Position numbers and translations under genes: made by a program. A stretch of 64,000 nucleotides of DNA from Telopea speciosissima. Lineage: Eukaryota; Streptophyta; Magnoliopsida; Proteales; Proteaceae. The DNA lies in contig NC_057926.1 of NCBI RefSeq assembly GCF_018873765.1, forward strand, positions 46,305,043 through 46,369,042. Reading direction: 5' to 3'. The notes beneath the pieces were generated by a model. The model had not been told where the DNA came from. It ran no database searches and saw only the letters and a list, made by a program, of their open reading frames with translations. Positions 11,448 to 23,900 of the stretch are shown here, in pieces. Positions within the stretch are counted from its first letter, which is position 1, and each line of letters starts with the position of its first letter.

Positions 11448-12183
11448 ATTAATCAACTCTTTGAAAATAAACAATTACACTTATGTGTCACCTGACCGCC
11501 AGCTGAACTGTCTATAAACCTCATAAAAATACAAAAGAAAAAGAGGAAGAGAGAGAATATTCATAGTGGAATAAAGTTCATGTAGATGAGTGTATCGCTC
11601 ATATACAAACACTGAGGAGGCAAAATGACCGTCCCACCTCCATGAAAGGTGGAAATCACGCCCCATCATGTCAATGCATGTGCTTCACTGGTCCCATGCA
11701 TGTTCAGGGACCACGCTCTCCCACAAAGAACGCAAACCCTTTATTTAAATTTTTTTATTTTTTTTCAAATGAAAACTATAGTGGAGTGGAAGTGCAGCAT
11801 TTTAGTAGGAACATTTGACCACACACAAGTGTGTACTCAAGCAAGTGTTTTAGTAGTTCCACGCCACTACATGTGCTTTTCTATTACTTTACATGAGGAG
11901 AAAGAAATATGATTAAATTGGGGAATAATGGACCAGATACCAATCAATGTTAAAAAAGGAATCCTGTACGTATTTGAGTTTCAACCTCGTATTGATAATT
12001 TCCAATTAATACTGGTAGTTGGGTCCTACTAAGGATATGTAAATGTTGAAGAATCTCAATGCCAAGGACCTCTTATTGACTTTTTGAACTTTTTTTATTT
12101 TTAAGGGAAGTGGTTGTATGAGCCGCTGGAGTAGGATACATTAGTATTTTTTTTATCAATAGTCAAAAGAGTATATGAAATAA

Positions 12184-12318
12184 GGGGCGCTGTTCTCTGT
12201 GCCGCAGTGCAGCCTACGCCAGACACATGGGGGTAGGCGCAATGACCACCCTGTCACTCTGCACAGGCTACTCATGTGCATGGGCGCAGGCTACGCTGCG
12301 GCACAATAAGCATTCTCC
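12184..12318. mobile_element. Foldback element, arm type 3, at the duplication junction
   Basis: Left arm TGTGCCGCAGTGCAGCCTAC pairs with right GCAGGCTACGCTGCGGCACA. The inner left side carries GGCGCAATGACCACCCTG, the core shared with other foldbacks in this window. The same arms occur at 45,477-45,594. It sits between duplication units 1 and 2. Confidence 0.7.
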
Positions 12319-13400
12319 CATGACATAAAAAGAAAAATTTGTAAGGTACTAGATCAAAGAATTTTTTTATAAAGAAAATCAAAAGCTAAATAGTGGGTGG
12401 TGGGTTTCTACTTTCTATATTAGAAGAACGAGGAACAAGCAAGAAAAACAATAAAGAAGAAGCATTCAACATATGGGTTTTTACTCTAGTTATATTTGTA
12501 TTCTAAATAGGAAAAAAGTTCGACACACCGCATGTGTACCATAAGCTAGCACCCATAGTGTCTCTCTTTACCCTTTTGAAATAACCCTAGCATTATCACT
12601 CTGTATGATATCCCATCCCAATCCCACATTGGTGTTGCCCGCTAACTTACTGCATGTAGGCGGTGTACCCTATCCCTATCTCGAATGAATATTATTCTAA
12701 TAACTAACGTAGTTGACTTTCACTCATATCAACTACTAGCATTGAATCGGATCAGAGTTTTGCATTTTATAACACTGTGATTCATATAGAAATGAATTAG
12801 AATTCTCATTAATAGAATTTAGTCCGAACGCGGATCTGATTGATCAGGACGCAAGATCTTGGCGGCACCTAAATTAATATTGAAACAAGATATTTAAATA
12901 TGAAAAATTTTGGTTGTAATCAAATTTGGTGAAAAAGAAATTGTAATCTTAATTATTTTTTTTGCCCTTCTAGAATGATACAATTTTTTCCAACGAAAGT
13001 AAATCCTGTAATTTCGCATAAGACTATGATATCGATCTCATAATGAGAAGCCACTTTCAATTTGTATTGAAAACTCTTTTTTATCCTTAACTTTAAAAAA
13101 CTTTTAAAATAAAATAAAGGACAATCAAAAGAATGTTGTAATTACTTCTCATTCACGCCACTTTAGGAATAAGAAGTTGCCTTTAAATATAGTATCACAT
13201 GCATAGATCCTCAAAATTATTTCATTATCGAATCTATATCTTAACCAGACTAATACCCAGTTGATCAAATTGAAAATTGTAGTTGAACAGCCTTTAAAGA
13301 TCTGAATGGGTCTAGTTCAAATGGGTCTGGGTTGGAGCTCAGCATATCTAAGATTTTGTTCTTTTTAATGAAAGAAATGAAAATGCCAGACATTCTCCTT
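12319..13400. repeat. Tandem duplication, unit 2, left part
   Basis: Homologous to about 7,920-9,880 but without the SINE and the hAT-like MITE present in unit 1. Alignment is by eye over about 1 kb with many small differences, so the duplication is old. No gene is visible. A further match to unit 1 resumes after the retrotransposon nest at about 23,390. Confidence 0.7.
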
Positions 13401-13984
13401 AAATAAGGGTTGTATATTAGAAAAACAATGCAATAAGATGACGATTTTGCAGAAGAAAACGAAATAAGAAAGAGAAATCACACACACACAAGAAAAGATT
13501 TACGTGAAGCAAAATACAAACCCTCTCTCACATCTTTCGAAGAGATAGTCACAATATATAAGAAAAATGTAACCCCAGAAACCCACCCGATTCGGACCTG
13601 AACCAACCTAAGGCGAAATACATATCAAATTGAAGCTCTAGACGAGCTCTTCCGGGATCAATGCCTATGGCGCTGTAGTATGCAGTTTTTGGCCATTTTG
13701 ACACTTTTCGAAGGCATGGCCCACCAAAGAATCACCATAGCACTTTTTGGACTGAGATCAGGCTTCACCAATAACATTGTATTAAACTCAATAGTGGAGA
13801 ACCCTCTTCACCGTGGACGGAGACTGAGCAACAATCGAACCACGTTAAATCCTGTGTCTCTCTCACTCCTATCTTCTTCAAATTCTTGCATCTTTAATAT
13901 GGCCTCAAAGAACCAGGCCACATTCGAACCTTTTCCCTCCTCCACAATGATATCTTCTTTTCCAACCACCAATACTGCCTTTCC
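13401..13984 (+). pseudogene. Older copia element: LTR end and gag start, 5' half
   Basis: The segment reads like a copia LTR end (CACCGTGGACGGAGACTG and GAACCACGTTAAATC near 13,820) followed by a gag start, ATG at 13,899. The gag frame runs to 13,984 and continues after the 9.2-kb element at 23,226 with LNNVLSIKLSGSNFLLW, a typical copia gag N-terminal motif. The younger element has thus cut this gag frame in two. The rest of the older element downstream of about 23,290 is lost. Confidence 0.65.
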
Positions 13985-15700
13985 TGTTGGTCAAACAACG
14001 GTCCAGGGATCAAACCATGGTTCCCTAGGGAAACCAATATACAGAAAAATTAGGGTTTTGCACACCCTGGGTTATCCCGTGGTGTCCCATGGGTGCCCCA
14101 TTAAATTTTAGGGTTTCCCATGGTCGCCCATGGGAACCCTGATGCATCCCTATTAGGGTTTCTCCTTCCCTATTGCGTCCCATAAAATTAATTACCACAA
14201 TAGGGACGGAGAAATTCGTCTCTAGTCCATCACATGGCAATAGGGATCCATCCCATACTCGAATGCGCAGCGAAAATTAATCGATTCGAATTTCTTTCGC
14301 ATCCCATAAATATTAATAATCAATGAACAGAAGCAATTAATAAAGAACTGCTAACCTGGTGAGCCTCAAGTGTTGCTCCTCCAATAGACAGTGGTTCTTC
14401 CTCCAGTGAGCGCTCCAAGCAAACAGATCCAGAACCTCCAATGGTGCTACCAAGGTTCTACACGCCAATCCCAGATGCCCTCAAACTCCTCAGCACAAAT
14501 CTAGGGTTTCACAAACCCTAACTCTCAAACACAGGTGAGAGAAGCAAGAAGAAGAAGAGAGATCATAAGAGGGAGAGAAAGAAACCAAAAGCGTAGGAGA
14601 GAGAATGTCTGCTCCAAAAACGTGGAGAGCTTCCTCTTCTACGTTTTATGGTCCCCTATTTATAATAATAAGGTTTAATTAAATCCTAGATAGATTTAAT
14701 AGAGCCCTAGTGAGAGTCTGACTCTCTCTCTCTCTCAGTCTGGCAGTTCTGTTTAAACTCAAAGTGCTACACAGGTGAAGAAACAGAATCTAATAGGGAA
14801 AGTATTAATTAGATTCATTATTTAATTATTAATGGATAATTACAATTAGCACTAAATCCATTAATTAAATAAAGAGCCAATTAAATTAGCAAATTCCAAA
14901 TAACTCCCTATATGATAACAATTTATCATATACAACCCCCCCCACTAATCAACACCATCATTATGGAATCTAGGGCATGTACACATGTACTGCCAAATCC
15001 CAATCCATAGTACATGTCCATATTAGAGCGTCTGTGCATCCGATCGGGTCCCGCAAAACTCGATAAAACACTTTATTTGAAATAACTATAAATAATGTAT
15101 CATTTTATGTAAAATAAATTTTGCAAAACCATTTTCAAAACGGTACTGGATCCAAATTCTGATCCGACCATGAACAAACAGTCTCTATCTTGGTGTTCCC
15201 CAATCGGACAGTGGTGATCGTGTTGGATAACTCCTTCACTCACAAAGTGTTCATGAATTCCCAGAACACCGGCTTTGACTCGCTTGAGTCTCAATCATTG
15301 ATGAACCAAAGAATGCGATCACACTTTGCAGTGACAGGGTTCCCTCAGGTACAGGGTGTCGATGACACATGTCTATCCCTTCCTACATCTGGAAGTAATA
15401 CATGAGGGAATTGACAAAGTAGATTCTTCGCCAATACACACATCAAACATGTGAGCACTCGCATTCGTACCCTGACATCACATGTCTAGGCATACCCAAT
15501 GCGACGACCATATGATAAGGGTGCCCAGCCCAAACCCTAGTCGTGACTACCATTTTAAGTATAACTTACGGACACATAATGCTCAAAAAATTTATATCGC
15601 ATGTGACAATATTAAACTAAAATGTATAAATATTCAATACAAAGGTGAATCGGGTTGAACCGGACCGAACTGGGTTTGATGGACACACACTTGTCCAACA
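13985..15700 (-). repeat. Copia 3' LTR
   Basis: Starts TGTTGGTCAAACAAC and ends CTTGTCCAACA on the plus strand. It is nearly identical to 21,505-23,220. Because the coding frames run on the minus strand, this copy is the 3' LTR. Small open frames in it recur in the other LTR and are not genes. Confidence 0.93.
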
Positions 15701-15711
15701 ATCTCCCACTT
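15701..15711 (-). other. Copia polypurine tract
   Basis: On the minus strand AAGTGGGAGAT directly precedes the 3' LTR, the expected place for the plus-strand primer of reverse transcription. Confidence 0.75.
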
Positions 15712-15880
15712 GTACATCAAAGCCAATTCCCCATACATTTTAAACCCATGCCCTCCATATGTTTCTCAAACACTCCTGGTGACAAACCCTTTGTCATAGC
15801 ATCAGACACCTTTCAGTTGTGTCCACTTTGGAGATACTCACGTCACCCTGCTAGATAATCTCTCTGATGAGGTGATACTT

Positions 15881-18284
15881 TCATTGAACGTGCTTGTTCC
15901 TCTGATAAGCCCTAGGCTCCTTAGCTTGTGCAATTCTGTTGTCACATAACAGGGGAATAGGGCCCTTGACAAGATCAGGGACTACCTCCAAATCTGATAG
16001 GAATTTCCTCAGCCAAACACCTTCTTTTGCTGCATCACAAGCTGCAAGGTATTCTGCTTCGGTAGTAGAATCGACTGTAGACTTTTGTTTCGCACTCCGC
16101 CACACAGTGGCACCTCCATCCATTAGATATACTATCTCGGATGTGGATTTTCTGTCATCCTTGTCAGTTTGGAAATCCGAATCTGTGTATCCCAATACTG
16201 ACAACTGATCAGATCCAAAAACCAAGAAATATTCCTTAGTCCTTCTCAGGTACTTGAGGATATTCTTGACAACACTCCAATGCTCGCGTCCAACGTTAGA
16301 TTGATAATGACTTACTATACCTACTGCATAGCAAATATCCGGCCTCGTACACAACATAGCGTACATAAGACTCCCTACTACTGAGGTATAGGGAATCCTC
16401 TTCATCTCTTCAATGTCTGTCTGAGACTAAGGACATTGAGATCTGGAAAGACTGACTCCATGTCTGAAGGGAACACTTCCCCTCTTGGAGTTCTCCATAC
16501 TAAATCTGGTCAGGACTTTGTCTATATAGGTCGCCTGTGATAAGCCTAGCATCCTTTTCTGGCGATCTCTTACGAGTTTGATCCCAAGGATATAGCTAGC
16601 TTCACCAAGGTCTTTCATCGAGAATGTTGTGGATAACTACTGTTTTACTAATGAAAGGAATCCTACATTGTTACCAATCAGCAATATGTCATCTACGTAT
16701 AAAACAAGAAAACATACTGCCCTCCCACTGATCTTCTTGTAAACGCATGGTTCATCCATGTTTTGATCAAAACCAAACGATTTGATTGATTGATCAAACC
16801 TGATGTTCCAGCTCCTGGAAGCCTGCTTCAGCCCATAAATGGACCTCTACAATTTGCACACCTTTTTTTCTTCCTCCAAGGAAGAGAACCCCTCCTGGCT
16901 GTTCCATGTAGATTTCCTCTTGAAGGAACCCATTTAGAAATGCGACGCACATCCATCCGCGGATCTCATAATCAAAGTGTGCTACGATAGCCAATAAAAT
17001 CTCGATGGATTTCATCATCGCATCTTGGCGAAAAGGTTTCCTCATAGTCTATACCCTCTTTCTGGGTATAGCCCTTTGCTACCAGTCTCGCTTTGAATCT
17101 TTTGACCTTTCCATCTGCGCCCTTCTTCCTCTTGAAGATCCATTTACATCCAATCGGCTTGACGCCAAGTGGTGGATCGACTAGAGTCCAGACCTTGTTG
17201 GAATGCATCGAATCGATTTCAGTGCATTGCTTCCAACCACCTAGTGGCATCAACATCCTTTAGAGCCTCAGAGTATGTCATCGGATCATCATCCGATTCA
17301 ACCGATACCATGTGGAACTCCTCCACTGTATCCTCTTCGGTTAGAAGAGTTAGCCTGGTGGGCGGTCTAATAGTCCTCCCACTGCGTTGAGGTTCCTCAG
17401 GTGTTAGTATTTCAGCGGGTATGTCAGTTGGTCTCACTTCTAGAAGTGACGTTTCTGAGCCATCTGATAGCTCTTTTATGACTACTGGTTCGGACCTCTG
17501 GGTCATCATTTCTTCCTCAAAAAATGGGATATATTTACTTATAATAACCTTTTGATCAACTGGGTCATAGAAATAATAGCCTATCGTGCCTTTGGCGTAG
17601 CCTAAGAAATGGCATCTCGAAGTCCTGGATTCCAACTTGTCTGTCTGTTGCTTTCGCACATGTGTTATGCAACCCCATACCCTAAGGTGTTGAATATTGG
17701 GCTTTCGCCCTTTCCACAACTCAAAGGGTGTCTTGGCTACAGACTTAGATGGAACCCTATTCAAGATATATATCGCCATCTCTAAAGCGTACCCCCAGAA
17801 AGAAAGAGGCAACTCACTATAAGTGAGCATCGTCCTGACCATATCCAATAGGGTCCGATTGTGTCGTTCGGATACACCATTTTATTGTGGTGTGCCTGGA
17901 TTAGTTAGCTGACTAACGATCCCCTGGGATATGAGATGTTCTTTAAACTCATCCGATAGATACTCCCCTCCACGATCTGATCATAAGGACTTGATGCGTT
18001 TATCAAGTTGTCTTTCGACCTCGGCTTGGAATTCTTTGAATTTATCAAAGGTTTTCGATTTCCTACGCATCAAGTATATGTAACCATATCTAGAATAATC
18101 ATCGGTGAACGTGATAAAGTACTCATACCCATATCTTGCTTATATGTTTATGGGTCCACACACGTCAGTGTGTATCAACTCCAACAGATCTGTGGCTCTA
18201 GCACCTTTATTGCTAAAGGGTTTCTTGATCATTTTGCCCTGAAGGCATGACTCACAGGTGGGGAATGGTTCCACCCTCAGACTC
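15881..18284 (-). pseudogene. Copia pol: integrase, reverse transcriptase, RNase H (defective)
   Basis: Reading from 18,284 downward: the integrase core has SDRGGEY and NGVSERHNRTLLDMVRT, preceded by an in-frame TGA (17,981-17,983) and cut by TAA (17,882-17,884). Integrase C-terminal text includes ILNRVPSK and FELWKGRKPN. The RT has [34 protein letters not shown], and the catalytic box YVDD at 16,688-16,699. The RNase H end reads YLAACDAAKEGVWLRKFL and CDNRIAQAKEP. Frameshifts near 17,045, 16,800 and 16,420 separate the pieces. The TGA replaces the Arg of the usual RSDRGGEY, as expected of CGA to TGA decay. Confidence 0.9.
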
Positions 18285-19643
18285 TATAAGGGCCCATCCC
18301 TCACCAATCTACTGATTTGGTCCACATTTATGTGACACAATCTTAGATGCCACAGATATATTGAGTTCACTGGAGCTGCTTTCCGTTTCAAATCAACATT
18401 TGAATCAACATTCATTCTAATAGGGCAATCTAGAAAATATAAACCACTTTGCATATATCCGAATGCCACAAAGGAATTATTAAAACGAATAATCAATTTA
18501 GAATTAAAGGAAAAACTATATCCGTCCAAAACAAGTTTTGAAACTGAAATTATCTTCCTCTTGAAAGAGGGTACATAATAGCAATCCTTTAAAACTAAAC
18601 TAGCAGAACTAAAATTTAAAATAAAAGTTCCCACAGCCAACGCCATGGTCTCAGCTCCAGTGCCCATCCGAAGATGCTATTCATTTCTTTCCAGGTTCCT
18701 TGTCTCATTGAACCCCTACAAATCATTGCAAATGTGAACAGTGGATCCACTATCCACCAACCAAGAATTGGTCGGTTCAAAAGACAAATTAGACTCATAA
18801 AGAACGTGAACATCACATGTACCTTCTTTAGCAGCCTCTGTTTCATCCGGCTTCTTATCTTTCAAAGTTGCCAGGTAAGCACGATAGTTTCTTTTCCAAT
18901 GACCCTCTTTCTTGTAATAGAAGCACTTGCCTTTGCCTTTATTGCCAGACTTCCCACCCTTGGCTTTCAAGGTCTTGCCCTTACTTCCCTTTGTCTTCTT
19001 CTTCCCATTTAAAGAAGGCTTTGCCTCATTGCATTGACCTCGCCTTGTCCTTTTTCAAGGACGCTTCACCTCTACCGGTGCATTAGCAAGCTCGGTGAGC
19101 TCCATCTCCTTCTCGGACATCTTGTAGGACATCTTAAAAGGTGCGTGAGGCGAAGTGAGTAACGCTAAGATCACATCATGCGTATCGCAGGCTGAAATCA
19201 GTCCCCATGGAATTCAGTTTTCAAACAGATTGATCATTTTCATTACATGATCCATCACTGGAGTCCCCTGGGACATCTTGGAGTTATGGATTTGACTCAC
19301 CGCATCAGAATATGCGTGTGTCAACTGCCTATTGAACAATTCAGCAGGCTTATCCATTTTACCCCTAGCAGTGTGTATATCCATGATTGAGTCTATAACT
19401 GACTTTTCCAACGATCCTAGGATATAAAGTGATGCCTTGGAATCTCATGAAGAACTCTTGCATCTCTTCATTTGCCTCAAAATCGTTCAGGTCGGGTTGA
19501 GGAAGAACTTGTTCTTCTAGAACTGTGTACAGTCCTTCAACAGTCAGGAGCAACTTAATGCTCCGGTACCAATCGACATAGTTTGTACCTTTAAGTTTGT
19601 ATTCGCTAATGAGTGTTAACAGGTTGGAATTAACGGCAGCCAT
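18284..19643 (-). pseudogene. Copia gag, zinc knuckle and protease (defective)
   Basis: The ATG at 19,643 starts MAAVNSNLLTLISEYKLKG, a copia gag N-terminus. Frameshifts split the frame near 19,400 and 19,000. The nucleocapsid zinc knuckle at about 18,925-18,885 reads CFYYKKEGHWKRNY: the second and fourth ligands of CX2CX4HX4C are Tyr, each explained by a G-to-A change of a Cys codon. The aspartic protease motif WLVDSGSTVHI lies at about 18,763-18,730. The GAG_pre-integrase region follows, with WHLRLCHINVDQISRL. Confidence 0.85.
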
Positions 19644-19649
19644 CGTATA

Positions 19650-21490
19650 TTAATCTACATATGCACAAGTAAATAACCACATGTTAATTAATGACCATTG
19701 AAAATAATAAATTAAGCACACACACATCAATGGTTTTTCATGATTTGGGTTTCCCTCATAACCCAAAAGATGAATTGGATACCTACAACCCTTGCATGCA
19801 TTACTTACCCTGTCGGGAGTCATTATACACACCATGGTAGTGTGGATTAAGTTGTCTGCCTCATAGGCTTCCAATATTTTCGGCCACCTGGGTGTCATGT
19901 CCAGATCCTGTCGGCTGACATACACCCAAGTCATGTACTTACCTATTGTATTAGTTAGAATCATGGAATCATGAAAGATGGCCCACTGTCACAGTGCCCT
20001 CTCACTATCCATACCCTAACGTATCTAGATAGAGTTAAATATAGATAAATGTGTGACAGAGGTTCTGGCAATGTCCTGTCGGTTTATGCGGGATCATGTC
20101 ACACACTTTCTATATTTATATTCAATAGGAGGCCATGGACATGTCTACCGATTAAGACTAGTCCATATCATACATGTATTGTAAATAAAGAGGGATTAAT
20201 TAACTCTCACATACATGGATAGATTTAAACAACATAATTAATCAACATTAATTAAAAGTGATTATGGGATGGCGGCATTTTTATCAGAAGCAATTAAAGA
20301 ACCCTCCTAATAAAAATAAAACTAATAACTTTGGATGCATTTATCATGCCATGGATGCCATGCCTCGATCATCTCCTCCGCCCGATTACGTCTTCAAAAT
20401 AGGTGACTTGCATCTCCATAAGCTTTGAGCACCACATGTGGATCACCATCAACATGCCCTGGGAGTCCTAACTCCTCTAAAATTACAATGAAAACCTAGG
20501 AAAAATTCTATACACTTTTCTTTCCATAATAATAAAGAAACCCCGCATGGAGAAACCAACCCACCATTTAGGCTGCCCATGGGGTGGAGTACATTTGTTT
20601 ATAAAAAAGAAAGGGGGAGAGAGAGAAAGAAAGAGAAGCATCACATCCACCCATAACCCCATGTATCACATACATAAACAATCCATCCATTTATTAGAAT
20701 GCCATTCCCATAATCACATCATAATACAATTCCATGCATGGGCACTAAAGCAAGTAAACCAAAAATTAAAACATGGATTCCTTCAATTATTGAACCACCA
20801 CATCGCATGTGATAACATGTATCCAAGCCTATAAAATTAAAATCGCATTTTAATTGCAAGTGGGTAAAAAGGGAATCTCTTCACCCATCATCATCCTCCA
20901 AAAAACATAACAAAATAATAAAATTCTGTTTTGAAAAAATAATGTTTTTTTTTTTATTTATTGTTAAACTGGAGGGAAAACAAGGGGGGTGCATGCAGCC
21001 CACATGCGCAGGCTGCAGGCACTCCCTGTGCAGCCCATAGGCACAAGGCCCACGAGCAGCAGCCTGCTGCCCGTAGGCTAAAGCCCACGGACAGCAGCCT
21101 GCAGGCCTGCAGCCCACAAGCTTGCTGCCGCAGACAGCAGCCCGCAAGGGGATGCGCACAAGGGTAGATTCATGGGGGAGGGCGTGCGCAGAGGCTTGGC
21201 AGCATGCACTCTCCTCCCACATATAGAATATGATTAAAAAATTTTAAAATTAAAAATTAGTAATCACAACCTAATTGGATACATGCTTCAATAATTTGAA
21301 TAAATAAAACAAACCAAATCCATCATCACATGGGTAGGTTGTTACACTAACAACCTTGTAACTACCCATGTGCATATGGGAAGGTTGTTACAACAACCAT
21401 ATTCTAACCACCCATGTGCCAACTTGCATCCCACTCATGATAATTACATTAAACTATTAATTATCTAATATTCATGGGTGGAAAAGGTAT
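19650..21490 (-). other. Copia 5' leader, no gene
   Basis: Untranslated leader between the primer-binding site and gag. A GC-rich block at about 20,990-21,150 is built from CTGCAG, GCAGCC and GCCTGC words in both orientations. At 21,336-21,420 the phrase GGTTGTTACA recurs with CCCATGTG. Open frames here have no recognisable product. Confidence 0.6.
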
Positions 21491-21501
21491 CTCTGATACC
21501 A
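21491..21501 (-). other. Primer-binding site for initiator Met tRNA
   Basis: On the minus strand TGGTATCAGAG lies 3 bp inside the 5' LTR. This is the standard plant copia primer site complementary to the initiator Met tRNA 3' end. Confidence 0.9.
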
Positions 21502-21504
21502 CAC

Positions 21505-23220
21505 TGTTGGTCAAACAACTATCCAGGGATCAAACCATGGTTCCCTAGGGAAACCAATATACAGAAAAATTAGGGTTTTGCACACCCTAGGTTATCTCGT
21601 GGTGTCCCATGGGTGCCCCATTAAATTTTAGGGTTTTCCATGGTCGCCCATGGGAACCCTAGTGCATCCCTATTAGGGTTTCTCCTTCCCTATTGCGTCC
21701 CATAAAACTAATTACCACAATAGGGACGGAGAAATTTGTCTCTAGTCCATCACATGGCAAGAGGGATCTATCCCATACTCGAATGCGCAGCGAAAATTAA
21801 TCGATTCAAGTTTCTTTCGCATCCCATAAATATTAATAATCAATGAACAGAAGCAATTAATAAAGAACTGCTAACCTGGTGAGCCTCAAGTGTTGCTCCT
21901 CTAATAGACAGTGGTTCTTCCTCCAGTGAGCGCTCCAAGCAAACAGATCTGAACCTCCAATGGTGCTACCAAGGTTCTACACGCCAATCTCAGATGCCCT
22001 CAAACTCCTCAGTACAGATCTAGGGTTTCACAAACCCTAACTCTCAAACACAGGTGAGAGAAGCAAGATGAAGAAGAGAGATCACAAGAGGGAGAGAAAG
22101 AAACCAAAAACGTAAGAGAGAGAGTGTCTGCTCCAAAAACGTGGAGAGTTTCCTCTTCTGCGTTTTATGGTCCCCTATTTATAATGATAGGGTTTAATTA
22201 AATCCTAGATAGATTTAATAGAGCCCTAGTGAGAGTTTGACTCTCTCTCTCTCTCTCAGTCTGGCAGTTCTGTTTAAACTCAAAGTGCTACACAGGTGAA
22301 GAAGCAGAATCTAATAGGGAAAGTATTAATTAGATTTTTTATTTAATTATTAATGGATAATTATAATTAGCACCAAATCCATTAATTAAATAAAGAACCA
22401 ATTAAATTAGCAAATTCCAAATAACTCCCTATATGATAACAATTTATCATATACAATCCCCCCACTAATCAACACCATCATTATGGAATCTAGGGTATGT
22501 ACACATGTACTGCCAAATCCCAATCCATAGTACATGTCCATATAAGAGCGTCTGTGCATCCGATCGGGTCCCGCAAAACTCGATAAAACACTTTATTTGA
22601 AATAACTATAAATAATGTATCATTTTATGTAAAATAAATTTTGTAAAACCATTTCCAAAATGATACTGGATCCAGATTCTGATCCAACCATGCACAGACA
22701 GTCTCTATCTTGGTGTTCCCCAATCGGGCAGTGGTGATCGTGTTGGATAACTCCTTCACTCACAAAGTGTTCATGAATTCCCAGAACACCGGCTTTGACT
22801 CGCTTGAGTCTCAGTCATTGATGAACCAAAGAATGCGATCACACTTTGCAGTAACAGGGTTCCCTCAGGTACAGGGTGTCGGTGACACATGTCTATCCCT
22901 TCCTACATCTGGCAGTAATACATGAGGGACTTGACAAAGTAGATTCTTCGTCAATGCACACATCAAACATGTGAGCACTCGCATTCGTACCCTGACATCA
23001 CATGTCTAGGCATACCCAAAGCGACGACCATATGATAAGGGTGCCCAGCCCAAACCCTAGTCATGACTACCATTTTAAGTATAACTTATGGACACATAAT
23101 GCTCAAAAAGTTTATATCGCATGTGACAATATTAAACTAAAATGTATAAATGTTCAATACAAAGGTGAATCGGGTTGAACCGGACCGAACCGGGTTTGAT
23201 GGACACACACTTGTCCAACA
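21505..23220 (-). repeat. Copia 5' LTR
   Basis: Same length and termini as the 13,985-15,700 LTR, and next to the primer-binding site, so it is the 5' LTR that would drive transcription on the minus strand. A CT-repeat tract differs by one unit between the two LTRs (about 22,241). Confidence 0.93.
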
Positions 23221-23225
23221 TTTCC

Positions 23226-23290
23226 CTCCCTAAACAATGTCCTCTCCATCAAGTTATCTGGCTCCAATTTTCTACTTTGGTGCTTCCGGC
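23226..23290 (+). pseudogene. Older copia gag, 3' continuation
   Basis: Reads SLNNVLSIKLSGSNFLLW in the frame that breaks off at 13,984, proving that the 9.2-kb element was inserted into this gag. It breaks down before the (CT)n tract at 23,319-23,357. Confidence 0.7.
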
Positions 23291-23318
23291 CAGTTTGTCT
23301 CTCTTCTAAAGAGATCTG

Positions 23319-23357
<39 letters not shown>
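23319..23357. repeat. (CT)n microsatellite
   Basis: Uninterrupted CT dinucleotides for about 38 bp. Similar tracts occur at 28,929-28,957 and 32,084-32,160. Confidence 0.9.
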
Positions 23358-23361
<4 letters not shown>

Positions 23362-23789
23362 TTCTTACTTGCATCTTTAATACTGAGAAAGCCCGAGAAA
23401 GGCCCTGGGCTTTTGCTTCAATCTTGTCACAAGTCGAACTACATCCAAAACCAGCAAGAGTAAGCTGTCTCCTATGGGCAAAAAACAATGCCCACTCTAC
23501 TTCTTTTAAAAAAGACTCGAACATAGCAGCCTAGCAAATTATAGGAGAATCTTGTACAAGATTATCAAGTGCCCCCATATCTGATTCATCGAGGACTTCT
23601 ATGTGAATAGGGCAAGAAGAATTCACTCTAAGGAAGTAATTCCGTAGTCCACCTAACATGTTTGTTAAAATTCCCATAGGATTAGGTTTCAGCTTTTGAA
23701 ATAAAACTTGGTTACAATGGGTCTAAATAAGGTAAGAGGTTATAGTCAAGACACTATATTACTAAACTAAGTTAGGCAAGGCCAGACCT

Positions 23790-23900
23790 AGTGCACAAAG
23801 CTTCCGCCACTGCAGAATCTAGGGAAGATCATAATTTACGCAGCCTTACCCCTGCTTTCGTAGAGAGAATATTTCCAGACTCGAACCGTAACCACTTATT
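23790..23900 (-). mobile_element. Au SINE fragment
   Basis: On the minus strand it matches the Au SINE consensus: GGTTCGAGTCTGG, GCAGGGGTAAGGCTGCGTA, CTGCAGTGGCGGAAGC. It is more diverged than the copies in NMNAT introns and absent from the paralogous site near 10,630. Confidence 0.75.

Larger units (their letters stand above)
7850..12183. repeat. Tandem duplication, unit 1
   Basis: Two segments of this stretch recur further right. 8,040-9,880 matches 12,370-13,400 (for example GTTATATTTGTATT, GTAAGCTAGCACTCAT, CAAATTTGGTGAAAAAGAAA). 10,380-12,090 matches 23,390-24,480 (for example CCAGCAAGAGTAA, GACCACACACAA, GTTGGGTCCTACTAAGGATA). The order is the same in both places, so this is one diverged tandem duplication rather than scattered repeats. 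No gene is visible in the unit. Differences between units are mostly transposon insertions, listed separately. Confidence 0.75.
13985..23220 (-). mobile_element. Complete Ty1/copia LTR retrotransposon (9,236 bp)
   Basis: Two LTRs of equal length (1,716 bp) run TGTTGG...CCAACA at 13,985-15,700 and 21,505-23,220. The 5-bp target duplication TTTCC lies at 13,980-13,984 and 23,221-23,225. The internal region reads gag, protease, integrase, RT, RNase H on the minus strand, the copia order. By eye, about 18 differences in the first 540 LTR positions (roughly 3%), mostly transitions, mark a fairly recent insertion. The internal frames nevertheless carry stops and frameshifts, so it is non-autonomous. 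Confidence 0.95.

Noticed and set aside
11600..11720. Possible foldback with AAATGACCGTCCCACC
   Set aside because: Only a short inner inverted repeat; outer arms do not pair.
15190..15405. 71-residue frame repeated at 22,710-22,925
   Set aside because: Same position in both LTRs; an LTR by-product, not a gene.
20881..21222. Open frames in the GC-rich copia leader on both strands
   Set aside because: Open on both strands because of GC-rich repeats; repetitive composition and no Gag-like motif.
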